Of a DNA stretch of 64,000 nt, positions 8,513 through 16,206 are shown one piece after another (positions within the stretch are counted from its first letter, which is position 1; every line of letters begins with the position of its first letter). This stretch comes from an uncultured Collinsella sp. (GTDB taxonomy: Bacteria; Actinomycetota; Coriobacteriia; Coriobacteriales; Coriobacteriaceae). The stretch spans positions 1 to 64,000 of the forward strand of contig USQQ01000009.1 of the NCBI GenBank assembly GCA_900556875.1, in the 5' to 3' direction. Below the pieces are notes generated by a model. That model ran no database searches and was not told the origin of the DNA. It was given only the letters and a program-made list of their open reading frames with translations. Both the position numbers and the translations under genes were made by a program.

Positions 8513-9175
8513 CTAGTCCTTAAACAGATAGCCCACGCCGCGAACGGTGGTGATGTGCGCCGCGATCTGCGGGCCCACCTTGGAGCGGATGCGTCGAATG
8601 TGCACGTCGACGGTGCGCGTGCCGCCGCAGTACTCAAAGCCCCACACGCGGTGCAGCAGCACCTCGCGGCTGTAGGCGCGGTTGGGGTGCGTCGCCAAAA
8701 AGCTCAGCAGCGAGTACTCCATCAGCGTCAGGTCGATGGGCTCGTTATCGAGTGTCACCTGGTAGGTAGCCAGGTTAATCTCGAGGTTATCGATATTGAG
8801 CACATCGTCGGCGGTAACGGTCTCCTCCTCGCCCATCAGGCGCTGCGCGCGAGCCTTGAGCTCGTTGGGCGTCGCCGCGGGGCATACAAAGTCGGCATGC
8901 GCGTGATTGGGCAGGCGCAAGGTACCGAGTGCCTCGTCGTCGACGATCACCAGCATGGGGACGCCGCCGCGATCGTCGAGCCATTTGGCAATCTGATCGA
9001 TGCGGTCGCTGCGGATGCCATCGGAATCGAGGATCAGCAGATCAAAGTCGTGTGCCGCAGTCGGTGAATCGGGGGTTGCCAGGCTCACCTCGACACCCAG
9101 GGTGGTCGTCAGGCTGCGGGCAAACTCGTGGAAGCGCGTCGTGCGCGCCATGAACAGGGCACTCTTTTCGGACAT
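8513..9175 (-). CDS. glnR: GlnR-like orphan OmpR-type regulator
   Basis: 220 residues from ATG 9175 (GGAGG 5 nt upstream). The C-terminal half is a winged-helix DNA-binding domain (LTLMEYSLLSFLATHPNRAY, then HRVWGFEYCGGTRTVDVHI and TVRGVGYLF). The N-terminal domain is receiver-like but atypical: the first strand SALFMARTTR lacks the acidic pair, and the lysine before the last helix is replaced (FVCPAATP), although an Asp remains in LLILDSDG. No sensor kinase gene is adjacent. It lies 50 nt after glnA, and the glnA promoter has a GlnR-type box, so control of nitrogen assimilation is inferred. The symbol is by context, not by full alignment. Confidence 0.7.
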   Translation of the reverse strand: MSEKSALFMARTTRFHEFARSLTTTLGVEVSLATPDSPTAAHDFDLLILDSDGIRSDRIDQIAKWLDDRGGVPMLVIVDDEALGTLRLPNHAHADFVCPAATPNELKARAQRLMGEEETVTADDVLNIDNLEINLATYQVTLDNEPIDLTLMEYSLLSFLATHPNRAYSREVLLHRVWGFEYCGGTRTVDVHIRRIRSKVGPQIAAHITTVRGVGYLFKD

Positions 9176-9225
9176 ATCGGCCTCCAAAGAAATGAGCTCA
9201 ATCGTACTGGAACAAGCCAGCGCGA

Positions 9226-10563
9226 TTAGGAGTTCGCCAGGTAGTGCTTGATCTCCCACTCGGTGATCGTAGACTCAAACTTATGCCACTCGTCGCGCTT
9301 CTTTTTGAGGAAGAAGCTGTGGATGTGCTCGCCGAGGGCATCCTTCATAAACTGCGAGTCCTCAAAGACGTCGAGCGCCTCTTTGAGCGAGCGCGGCAGC
9401 GGCGTGTAGCCGGCCTCGATCATCTGACGGTCGGTAAGCTTGAGCGTCTCGGCCGTTGCCTCGGGCGGGAGCTCCAGCTTGCGCTCGATGCCGTCCAGAC
9501 CAGCCGCCAGCGTAACGGCGTTGACCAGATACGGGTTGGCCATGGGATCGGGACTGCGAAGCTCGATGCGCGTGGACAGTTGCTTGCCGGGCTTGTAGAC
9601 CGGGATGCGAACCATGCTCGCGCGGTTACGCAGGCCCCACGTGGCGTACTGCGGTACGGAGTCGCCGCCCGTGGTGATGCGCTTGTACGAGTTGACCGTG
9701 GGGTTGGTGATGGCGCTGATCTCGCGCGCGTGCGCCAAGATGCCGGCCATATAGTGCTTGGCAACGTCGGAGAGATGGTACTTCTCGTCGTCCTCGCCCC
9801 AAAAGACGTTGTTGCCGTCGTGGTCGAACAGCGACTGATGCAAAAACATGGCGCTGCCGTCCTCGCCCGCCAACGGCTTGGGCATAAAGGAGGCGTGGCA
9901 GCCGCTCTCATAGGCCTGCTGTTTAATGATGAGCTTGGCCGTAGTGATGGCGTCGGACATACTCAGGGCCTCGGCATGGCGCAGGCTCATACCGTGCTGC
10001 GAGCGACCGGCGGCGTGGAAGGTGTACTCCACGGGCACGGACATCTTCTCGAGCGTGAGGACCGTGTTGCGGCGCAAGTCGCGAGCGGCATCGCTCACCG
10101 AAAGATCGAAGTAGCCCACGTTGTCGAGCGGCTCAGGCGTGTGCTCGTCGGGAAAGTAGTAATACTCCAGCTCGGCGCCCACGTTGAGCAGATAGCCAGC
10201 CTTCTCGGCCTTGCGGAACATGCGGCGCAGAGCGTCGCGCGGGTCGCCGGCAAACGGCTTGCAATCGGGAGTGCACACGTCGCAGAACACGCGGGCGACG
10301 CCGTTGTGGCTCGGGCGCCATGGCAGGATCTGGAAGGTTGAAGCATCGGGGAATGCGAGCATGTCGGCTTCCTCGGGCGTGGCAAAGCCCTCGATGGCGG
10401 AGCCGTCAAAGCCAATACCCTCCTCAAAAGCGACCTCGAGGTCCTCGGGGCTAATGGCAAAGTTCTTAAGGCGGCCGAGAATGTCGACAAACCACAGACG
10501 CACAAAGCGGATATCACGCTGCTCTACGGAGCGGAGTACGTAATCGATGTTCTGCTGGTTCAT
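9226..10563 (-). CDS. glnA: glutamine synthetase, type I
   Basis: Makes glutamine from glutamate, ammonia and ATP. 445 residues; ATG 10563 has AGGGGAG 5 nt upstream. Visible: the N-terminal strand with DGSAIEGFA, the ATP-site motif KPLAGEDGSAMFLHQS, the glutamate-binding region (NPTVNSYKRI) and RIELRSPDPMANPYL. The length and the lack of an NLYDLP adenylylation segment before the C-terminus put it in the GSI-alpha type, which is not controlled by adenylylation. Transcription is likely controlled by the GlnR-like protein downstream. Confidence 0.96.
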   Translation of the reverse strand: MNQQNIDYVLRSVEQRDIRFVRLWFVDILGRLKNFAISPEDLEVAFEEGIGFDGSAIEGFATPEEADMLAFPDASTFQILPWRPSHNGVARVFCDVCTPDCKPFAGDPRDALRRMFRKAEKAGYLLNVGAELEYYYFPDEHTPEPLDNVGYFDLSVSDAARDLRRNTVLTLEKMSVPVEYTFHAAGRSQHGMSLRHAEALSMSDAITTAKLIIKQQAYESGCHASFMPKPLAGEDGSAMFLHQSLFDHDGNNVFWGEDDEKYHLSDVAKHYMAGILAHAREISAITNPTVNSYKRITTGGDSVPQYATWGLRNRASMVRIPVYKPGKQLSTRIELRSPDPMANPYLVNAVTLAAGLDGIERKLELPPEATAETLKLTDRQMIEAGYTPLPRSLKEALDVFEDSQFMKDALGEHIHSFFLKKKRDEWHKFESTITEWEIKHYLANS

Positions 10564-10628
10564 GTCGCTCCCCTTTCTTTCGGGCGGGTTTCGACTGGTC
10601 TATATCGCAGATACTATCGCAGAAAAAT

Positions 10629-10644
10629 GTTTCCGCAGGGTTAA
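10629..10644 (-). promoter_or_regulatory. GlnR-type box upstream of glnA
   Basis: The minus strand reads TTAAC-6 nt-GAAAC, which keeps the AC-n9-AC spacing of the actinobacterial GlnR site (gTnAc-n6-GaAAc). It lies 66-81 nt upstream of the glnA start. The match was found by eye. Confidence 0.5.
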
Positions 10645-10697
10645 AGCGTATCAAGCGCTCAAAAAACGTGCTTGAGCAGGCCGTTGCGAACGAGCGG

Positions 10698-11069
10698 CTA
10701 GCGTTCAGATTCGGAAACAATTTGCCTACACGCTCGTTCCAGCGCCGGGAACTCCATCGTCACCGCATCCCAAACAACCGATCGGTCGACATTGCCGTAA
10801 TCATGCGCGAGGTAATTTCTCATGCCGATAATTCCACGCCACTCAATTTCGGGATGAAGCCGCTGCGAGCGTTCCGACAACTTGCCTGCTTCTTCCGTCA
10901 CCCTAAGCGCGCACATCAAAAGGGAGTCCGCCAACGCCCTCGTCCGCACGTCATTCGCATGCAGAAACTGGTCCTCGGTGATATCAAAAGCCTTGATGCG
11001 CTCGTTCGTTTCAGCGATGGCCTCCAAGACCTCTTGGGCGCGGAGACAGTCTGACTTACGCGCGATCAT
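10698..11069 (-). CDS. hepT: HepT-like toxin (DUF86)
   Basis: 123 all-helical residues with the HepT signature R-x4-H-x-Y at Arg84, His89, Tyr91 (RNYLAHDY). In studied HepT-MntA pairs HepT acts as a nuclease-type toxin and the partner modifies that tyrosine by adding AMPs. The start at ATG 11069 overlaps the end of the antitoxin gene by 14 nt, so the two form one translationally coupled unit with the antitoxin first. The pair sits between glnA and a lacI gene. Confidence 0.85.
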   Translation of the reverse strand: MIARKSDCLRAQEVLEAIAETNERIKAFDITEDQFLHANDVRTRALADSLLMCALRVTEEAGKLSERSQRLHPEIEWRGIIGMRNYLAHDYGNVDRSVVWDAVTMEFPALERACRQIVSESER

Positions 11070-11550
11070 AAAGGATCACTCCTTCGCGCTCGATTACCGC
11101 GGCAAGATCGCCATCAAGATGATCACTCGAGACGAGGTCGACCTGCCTCCCGGTTTCTTTGCGCACCGCCTCACCAAACGCCGACAACGCGAAAAGGCCA
11201 AAGCCCTGATCGCGATCGACTTCGAGACGCAAGTCAATGTCACTATCGGCACGCGCTTCGCCACGGGCATACGAGCCAAAAAGAATCACGGATTTGATGG
11301 CGGGAATCGAGCTGGCCGCCTCGCGGACGGCGGACTCAATCTGGGCAGTATCCAAAATGTCTGCGGCGACGTTTTCGCTCGCAGAGTTTTTACCAAGTGA
11401 AGGAACAAACGGCAGCGAGCGCTCGCGCAGCATCTGCCTCATAAACATATTGACCGCAACAGACGAAGTCATGCCGAGTTCTTCGCATAGCTCGGCAAAT
11501 GAATCTTTAATTGACGAATCCACTCGTACACTCAGTACAGACGCAGCCAT
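11056..11550 (-). CDS. mntA: MntA-type nucleotidyltransferase antitoxin with N-terminal RelB/DinJ-like domain
   Basis: 164 residues. Residues 1-50 (RVDSSIKDSFAELCEELGMT, then VAVNMFMRQMLRERSLPF) match the ribbon-helix-helix layout of RelB/DinJ antitoxins. Residues about 70-164 form a minimal nucleotidyltransferase with G92-S93-x10-D104-x-D106 (GSYARGEARADSDIDL). Ordinary MntA proteins lack the DNA-binding front part; here it could give the antitoxin its own promoter-binding ability. AGGAGG lies 5 nt before ATG 11550, and an imperfect palindrome covers the upstream region (11559-11592). The domain fusion is read directly; its function is inferred. Confidence 0.85.
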   Translation of the reverse strand: MAASVLSVRVDSSIKDSFAELCEELGMTSSVAVNMFMRQMLRERSLPFVPSLGKNSASENVAADILDTAQIESAVREAASSIPAIKSVILFGSYARGEARADSDIDLRLEVDRDQGFGLFALSAFGEAVRKETGRQVDLVSSDHLDGDLAAVIEREGVILYDRA

Positions 11551-11558
11551 GGATACCT

Positions 11559-11592
11559 CCTGTATGACATTGTCTATATATTATCACACAGG
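11559..11592 (-). promoter_or_regulatory. putative autoregulatory operator/promoter of the mntA-hepT unit
   Basis: Arms CCTGTATGA (11559-11567) and TCACACAGG (11584-11592) form a 9-bp inverted repeat with one mismatch. It encloses an AT-rich core that reads GATAATATATAG on the minus strand, a likely -10 region. Binding by the RelB/DinJ-like domain is inferred. Confidence 0.5.
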
Positions 11593-12615
11593 CTAGAGTG
11601 AGGTCGAAGCGCGGTATTCGATGTGGCCGGGGATCTCGATGCGCTTGGGGGCGAGCTTTGCGGCATCGCCCACCGTGGTGGTGACCACATCGATGCGCTC
11701 AGACAGACGCTCGACTACGCGCTCGGCGATGGTGAGGGTGTCCTGCGCGGCCGTGGTCACGCCGCCAAAGAGCACATGATTCCAGGGGTAATCGTCAAAC
11801 GTCGCGATCTTGAGACCCGCCGGCAGCGAGGGGCCCAGCTGCGCCAACGCCTTGGTCAGGCGTAGAAAGACCAAGCCGTTGACAGCGATAAGGCCGAGCT
11901 TTTTACCCGCGTACTCGCGGATGGCCTCGTCCAGGCGACTGATGCCCGTGGCGCCACCGTCGGCCAGGGTGACGACCTCGCCTGCAAGGCCGCGGCGCGA
12001 GAGCTCGTCGGCAAAGGCCTCGGCGCGCTCGCGACGCACGGGGCTGTCGTCGCTTGCCTCGGTGAGCAGGCACAGGTGCTCGCTGCCCGCGGCGACCAAG
12101 GCGTCTACCAGGCCGGCAACCAGCTCACGGTTGTTAGAGGTCACCAAATCGATGCCGCCGGCGGCAACGTCGCGGTCGAGCAGCACAACGGGCAGGCGCC
12201 CCGCGGCCGCGGCGATCGCCTTGTCGTTGCCACCACAGGTGTTGACGATCAGGCCGTCCACGCCGGCATCGATAAGCCTGGTGAGCGATTCGGCCTCCTT
12301 GGCGGGATCATTGCCGCTAATGGCCGTCATAAGCGAGCAGCCGCGCGCGGCGGCACTGGCGGAAAGTCCTTCGAGCATGGCGCTGGAGAACGGGTTAGCG
12401 ATGTCGGCCAGGATCACGCCGATGAGGTTGGTACGCGAGCTGCGCAGATTGCGCGCGGCGGCACGTGGACGATAGCCGGTGCGCTCGATAACTGCCGCGA
12501 TGCGAGCACGGGTTTCCTCGGTCATCTGCCCGGGGCGGTTGTTGAGATAGCGCGAGACCGTGGCCGGGCTCACGCCCGCCTCGGCAGCAATGTCCTTAAT
12601 CCTCATCTGCGCCAT
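11593..12615 (-). CDS. LacI family regulator, likely of the KDG genes
   Basis: 340 residues from ATG 12615 (MAQMRIKDIAAEAGVSPATV), with a weak GGGG site 7-10 nt upstream; ATG 12606 is the alternative. N-terminal LacI helix-turn-helix (DIAAEAGVSPATVSRYLNNR), hinge (YRPRAAARNLRSSRT) and a periplasmic-binding-like sensor domain. It is divergent from kdgK, whose promoter carries the perfect palindrome ACGAAATCGATTTCGT; the same operator precedes yczE at 16109. I infer that this protein binds those two sites and responds to KDG or a related sugar acid. Confidence 0.88.
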   Translation of the reverse strand: MAQMRIKDIAAEAGVSPATVSRYLNNRPGQMTEETRARIAAVIERTGYRPRAAARNLRSSRTNLIGVILADIANPFSSAMLEGLSASAAARGCSLMTAISGNDPAKEAESLTRLIDAGVDGLIVNTCGGNDKAIAAAAGRLPVVLLDRDVAAGGIDLVTSNNRELVAGLVDALVAAGSEHLCLLTEASDDSPVRRERAEAFADELSRRGLAGEVVTLADGGATGISRLDEAIREYAGKKLGLIAVNGLVFLRLTKALAQLGPSLPAGLKIATFDDYPWNHVLFGGVTTAAQDTLTIAERVVERLSERIDVVTTTVGDAAKLAPKRIEIPGHIEYRASTSL

Positions 12616-12680
12616 AGCGCACCCCGTTTCCCAATTGTCAGCAGTCTGAGCCATTTTAGGCATTTTTTTAAAAATCTCGC

Positions 12681-12747
12681 TTGCAAAACGTTGTAGATGA
12701 GTATACTACAACTCGAAACGAAATCGATTTCGTAAACCGATTTCGGT
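12681..12747 (+). promoter_or_regulatory. kdgK promoter with LacI-type operators
   Basis: TTGCAA (12681-12686), 15 nt, TATACT (12702-12707). Then a perfect 16-bp palindrome ACGAAATCGATTTCGT (12718-12733) and a weaker copy ACCGATTTCGGT (12736-12747). The -35/-10 words and their spacing are the same in front of yczE (16074-16100). Confidence 0.75.
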
Positions 12748-12749
12748 AA

Positions 12750-12807
12750 GCGTTGGCACGGAGGTGCAAAGATGCACCCTACCGTCTTGGCACCTCCGTG
12801 CCAACGC
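12750..12807 (+). ncRNA. kdgK leader hairpin with conserved 22-nt loop (element 1, copy K)
   Basis: An 18-bp perfect stem (arms 12750-12767 and 12790-12807) closes a 22-nt loop containing GATGCACCCTACCGTC. The yczE leader has the same structure at 16128-16185: the loop is 18/22 identical while the stem sequence differs but stays paired. It lies between the operator and the kdgK ribosome site, thus in the mRNA leader. I do not recognise it as a known riboswitch. Confidence 0.65.
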
Positions 12808-12850
12808 CATATCAAAGGTGTACGCACGAGCAAGAAGGAGCTGCGCGACC

Positions 12851-13885
12851 ATGGGTAAAACGGTTCTTACCTTCGGCGAGATCATGATGAGGCTCTCACC
12901 CAAAGACCATCTGCGCATTGAGCAGGCGACCGAGTTTGATGTCCGCTACGGCGGCGCCGAAGCCAACACCGCGCTTTCCCTGGCCTACCAGGGTGACAAG
13001 GCAGCTTACGTCTCCGTTGTCCCGGCCAACCGTCTGGGCGAGTGCGCCCTGCGTTCGCTGAAGGTCTACGACGTCGATACCTCGCGCGTCGTGCGCCAGG
13101 GCGACCGTCTCGGCTCCTATGTGTTTGAGGTCGGCGCCTCGCAGCGCGGCAACGGCTGCGTCTACGACCGCAAGTACTCTGCCATCAACATGGCCAAGCG
13201 CGACGTCTTTGACTGGGATGAGATCCTCAAGGGTGTCGATGTCTTCTACTTCTCCGGCGTGACGCCCGCCGTCTCCGACGAGATGGCCGCCGCCTGCAAG
13301 GATGCCCTCACCGCCTGCCGCGCCAAGGGCATCACCACCGTGTGCGACGTGAACTATCGCGGCAAGATGTGGTCGCCCGAGAAGTCGCAGACCACCATGA
13401 AGGAACTCCTTCCCCTCGTCGATATCTGCATCGCCAACGACGAGGACGCGCCTGCCGGCCTCGGTATGATCTGCGTCTCCGGCTCCCTTGCCCACGGCAT
13501 CGAGGAGCGTGACACCTACGTCGAGATGGCCCGTCAGATCTGCGCCGAGTACGGCTGCAAGAAGGTCGCCTCGGTCGTCCGCAACATCTCCTGCGTCGAG
13601 CGCTCCATCTGGATGGGCATGCTCTTTGACGCCGAGAGCGGTGAGCACTGGTTCTCCCCTGCTCACGACGTGCACGTGCTCGAGGGCGTTGCCGCCGGCG
13701 ACGCTTTCAACGCCGGCCTCGTCCATGCCCTCATCAACGACTTTGACCCGCAGGACGCCGTCAACTACGCGATTGCGGCCTCGATCCTCAAGCTCACCAT
13801 CAAGGGTGATTCCAACTTGGTGACCGCAGACGAGATCGCAGCCGTGGCATCCGCCGCCGACGGCGGCACTCGCGTCGCACGCTAA
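12851..13885 (+). CDS. kdgK: 2-keto-3-deoxygluconate kinase (PfkB family)
   Basis: Phosphorylates KDG to KDPG. 344 residues from ATG 12851 (AAGGAG 10 nt upstream). PfkB features: N-terminal VLTFGEIMMRLSP, the sugar-binding YGGAEANTALSLA region, and the C-terminal nucleotide/catalytic motif VLEGVAAGDAFNAGL, in which the usual GAGD is AAGD with the catalytic Asp kept. It is the first gene of the kdgK-kdgA unit and joins the galacturonate and unsaturated-uronate branches. Confidence 0.92.
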   Translation: MGKTVLTFGEIMMRLSPKDHLRIEQATEFDVRYGGAEANTALSLAYQGDKAAYVSVVPANRLGECALRSLKVYDVDTSRVVRQGDRLGSYVFEVGASQRGNGCVYDRKYSAINMAKRDVFDWDEILKGVDVFYFSGVTPAVSDEMAAACKDALTACRAKGITTVCDVNYRGKMWSPEKSQTTMKELLPLVDICIANDEDAPAGLGMICVSGSLAHGIEERDTYVEMARQICAEYGCKKVASVVRNISCVERSIWMGMLFDAESGEHWFSPAHDVHVLEGVAAGDAFNAGLVHALINDFDPQDAVNYAIAASILKLTIKGDSNLVTADEIAAVASAADGGTRVAR

Positions 13886-13957
13886 GCCGTCCCCATTCCG
13901 CGGGCCGCAGTTCTCCATACCCATACCCTTGCGGCCCGCTCCCCGATTTTCCCGGTC

Positions 13958-14079
13958 GGGCAAAACCACCAGTCCCATTCCGGTTTTGCCTGGCATTCCT
14001 ACACGACTGGTCGCGTAGCCGGTTTTGGAATTGCTTGTGACCCCAAGCAGTGCCTCCGATAACCAATCCAAAACCGGCT
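13958..14079 (+). ncRNA. structured RNA before kdgA (element 2, copy A), pseudoknotted
   Basis: P1: 13959-13967 with 13982-13990. The P1 loop ACCAGTC (13968-13974) pairs with GACTGGT (14005-14011). P3: 12 bp perfect, 14017-14028 with 14068-14079. P4: 14031-14036 with 14045-14050, followed by the invariant TGCCTCCGATAACC. Copy B at 16207-16325 keeps the loops and changes both sides of P1, P3 and P4. It ends 60 nt before the kdgA start. No known riboswitch family was recognised. Confidence 0.7.
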
Positions 14080-14138
14080 CATGACCAGCACATTTGGCAA
14101 TCACGCGCCAGCGCGCGCCGTACATCGAAAGGAACATC

Positions 14139-14780
14139 ATGTTCGATCAGTTCTACACCACGCTTGAGTCCCTGGGCATCGTGCCCGTCGTCGTGCTCGA
14201 CAAGGTCGAGGACGCCGCTCCGCTCGCCCACGCCCTTATGGCAGCCGGCATGAAGTCCGCCGAGGTCACCTTCCGCACCGCCTGCGCCGCCGAGTGCATC
14301 GCCGCTATGGCCGAGGCCGAGCCCGAGATGTGCGTTGGCGCCGGCACCGTCCTGACCGTCGAACAGGTTGAGCAGGCCCGCGCCGCCGGGGCCAAGTTCA
14401 TCGTCTCCCCGGGCTACAACGAGGACGTCGTGAAGCACTGCATCGACATCGACCTGCCCGTCCTTCCCGGCACCGTGACCCCCTCCGAGGTCACCGCCGC
14501 CGAGAACCTTGGCCTCAAGGTCACCAAGTTCTTCCCCGCGTCCCAGTATGGCGGACTCAACACCATCAAGGCCCTCGCCGCCCCGTTTGTCGGCCACCGC
14601 TTTATGCCCACCGGCGGCGTGAGCACCGCCAACGTCGAGGAGTACCTGAGCTCCAGCGCCATCATCGCCTGCGGTGGCACCTGGATGGTCAAGCCGGCCC
14701 TGTTCGCCGACGGCGACTTCTCCAAGGTCGAGCAGATCGCCCGCGAGGCCATGGACGTCGTCAAGAAGGTCCGCGGCTAA
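14139..14780 (+). CDS. kdgA: KDPG/KHG aldolase
   Basis: Splits KDPG into pyruvate and glyceraldehyde 3-phosphate. 213 residues from ATG 14139 (GAAAGGA 6 nt upstream). Class I aldolase barrel: AEVTFRTACA with the conserved Glu, VGAGTVLT, FIVSPGYNEDV, and the Schiff-base Lys in LKVTKFFPAS; GGVSTANVEEYL forms the phosphate site. It follows kdgK by 253 nt, a gap filled by the structured RNA 13958-14079, so it may be regulated separately from kdgK. It ends the operon before the terminator at 15046. Confidence 0.94.
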   Translation: MFDQFYTTLESLGIVPVVVLDKVEDAAPLAHALMAAGMKSAEVTFRTACAAECIAAMAEAEPEMCVGAGTVLTVEQVEQARAAGAKFIVSPGYNEDVVKHCIDIDLPVLPGTVTPSEVTAAENLGLKVTKFFPASQYGGLNTIKALAAPFVGHRFMPTGGVSTANVEEYLSSSAIIACGGTWMVKPALFADGDFSKVEQIAREAMDVVKKVRG

Positions 14781-15045
14781 CCCTGCCATTTGGGTACGGG
14801 GTAGATATGGTAGGTTTTCTGCTTGACTTCCCCGTTTGATCCGCTCTCTATCGTGGGGGCGCGGCCACGGTTGCGCCCCTTTAAAACGGCTCGGAAGCGC
14901 GCCGTTTCCGTCACGAACAAGAACCGAAACCGTCTTGTATGCTGATAGAACGTGACGGAAGCGACACGCACCCGAGCCGCTTTTCCCACTCGACTGGCAG
15001 CCGTGCTCAGCTAAGCCACTTGACAAAAACCAACCCGCCAAAACA

Positions 15046-15116
15046 GCTGCGGCGCCGTCTGGAGGAATGGACCCTTGCTTCCGGTCTTTTCCTCCAAGCG
15101 GCGCCGCAGCCTTTTT
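15046..15116 (+). terminator. terminator of kdgK-kdgA
   Basis: A 12-bp perfect stem (GCTGCGGCGCCG at 15046-15057 and complement at 15099-15110), extended by an inner GGAGGA/TCCTCC-type pairing, then CTTTTT. The 14781-15219 stretch holds no gene; apart from this terminator and the repeat at 15140 I see nothing in it. Confidence 0.8.
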
Positions 15117-15139
15117 ACGCCCCAATAGCACCCCCGCAC

Positions 15140-15202
15140 TTGCGGTGAAATACGGACTGTTTACGCCGCCAGAACCGCAAAACAGTCCATATTTCACCGC
15201 AA
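15140..15202 (-). repeat. dispersed hairpin repeat (TTGCGGTGAAATA family, copy 1)
   Basis: 23-nt arms (15140-15162 and 15180-15202) with one mismatch. Near-identical arms recur at 22852-22918. Both copies begin within 18 nt of the stop codon of a minus-strand gene, so they may act as terminators; this copy has no T-run. Confidence 0.65.
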
Positions 15203-15219
15203 CTAAGTAAGGGAACGAG

Positions 15220-15912
15220 TTAGATGGCCGAGTCTTTGGGCAGCTCAAAGTAGTCGGGATGCAAGGCGATAACCGGGCCCTGTTCCTCGGGCATCAGATG
15301 CAGGTGCGTCTCTGCCAGATAGCTCGCCGTGTCGGTATCGCCCTTCTTAATGGCCTCGAGAATCCGGCGATGCTGCCGACGAATCGGCTCCCAATCCAGA
15401 TCCTGCGACACCATACGTAACCAGTTGTATCGCTCAAAATGCGTGTTGACGCTCTTCATCCAATCCCACAACATATGACGGCCGGCAATCTCAAAACACG
15501 TCTCATGGAACAGGTTGTCCAGATCGAAAAAACGACGCGTTTCGCGATGGTCGAGCGACTCGGACTCGGCAAGAATCTGCTCCAGCCGATGCTTTTGCTC
15601 GGACGTGGCGGCCGAGCAGCATTTGATGAGCACGCTTCTCTCGAGCTTCTCGCGCAAGAAGCAGGCGTTCTCGGCACGCTCCATGCTAATTCTTGAGACA
15701 TAGGTGCCGCTTTTGGGGCGGGTTTCCACCAGCTCCTGCTCACGCAGACGCACAAAAGACTCGCGAATGGGAGTGCGCCCGATTCCCGTCTCCTTTTCCA
15801 GACCAATCGCCGAAAGACGTGTGCCGGGCTTGAGCTCGGCATAGATGATCTTAGAGCGCAATGCGTTGTATGCCTGGTCTTGCAGGCTCTGATAATGCTG
15901 GTGCCGTTCCAT
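15220..15912 (-). CDS. GntR family regulator, FCD subfamily
   Basis: 230 residues from ATG 15912 (MERHQHYQSLQDQAYNALRS; GAGGG 5 nt upstream); a longer reading from ATG 15954 has no clear site. N-terminal GntR winged helix (RLSAIGLEKETGIGRTPIRE, then TRPKSGTYVSRIS) and an all-helical FCD ligand domain (FFDLDNLFHETCFEIAGRHM; RRQHRRILEAIKKGD; LAETHLHLM). FCD regulators usually sense sugar acids or their products. A perfect 24-bp GTGAACGTTCAC palindrome lies 124 nt upstream, between this gene and yczE. Its own target site is unknown. Confidence 0.9.
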   Translation of the reverse strand: MERHQHYQSLQDQAYNALRSKIIYAELKPGTRLSAIGLEKETGIGRTPIRESFVRLREQELVETRPKSGTYVSRISMERAENACFLREKLERSVLIKCCSAATSEQKHRLEQILAESESLDHRETRRFFDLDNLFHETCFEIAGRHMLWDWMKSVNTHFERYNWLRMVSQDLDWEPIRRQHRRILEAIKKGDTDTASYLAETHLHLMPEEQGPVIALHPDYFELPKDSAI

Positions 15913-16035
15913 AAAGCCCTCGGATAAAGCCCACGGTTTGTCGAATTTCATCACGTAATACTATCGCATCCCCCATCCCACGGCGATGTTTGAGGGAGAG
16001 GGCCGGGATTCGGCATTTGACCAACAAGTTGTTGC

Positions 16036-16059
16036 AATTAGGTGAACGTTCACCTAATT
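16036..16059. promoter_or_regulatory. hexuronate operator, perfect 24-bp palindrome
   Basis: AATTAGGTGAAC followed by its exact reverse complement, centred at 16047/16048. It lies between divergent gntR and yczE and 15 nt upstream of the yczE -35. Same core as the sites before kduD, the GPH gene and uxaC. Confidence 0.8.
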
Positions 16060-16073
16060 TCTTCTATTTCGCT

Positions 16074-16124
16074 TTGCAAATGGATTCCCGTGCGTATACT
16101 AAATCTCAACGAAACCGATTTCGT
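16074..16124 (+). promoter_or_regulatory. yczE promoter with KDG-type LacI operator
   Basis: TTGCAA (16074-16079), 15 nt, TATACT (16095-16100), then ACGAAACCGATTTCGT (16109-16124), one base off the perfect palindrome at the kdgK promoter. The order and spacing copy the kdgK promoter. Confidence 0.75.
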
Positions 16125-16127
16125 CAA

Positions 16128-16185
16128 GCCTGGGCAATAGGATGCTAAGACGCACCCTGCCATCTTGGCATCCTGTTGCCCACGC
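16128..16185 (+). ncRNA. yczE leader hairpin with conserved 22-nt loop (element 1, copy Y)
   Basis: 18-nt arms (16128-16145 and 16168-16185) pair with one G-U and one mismatch. The loop contains GACGCACCCTGCCATC, matching copy K at 12750-12807 in 18 of 22 positions. The stem sequences differ at many positions with pairing kept. Confidence 0.65.
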
Positions 16186-16206
16186 CATGCCATTTGCTTT
16201 TCTCCC

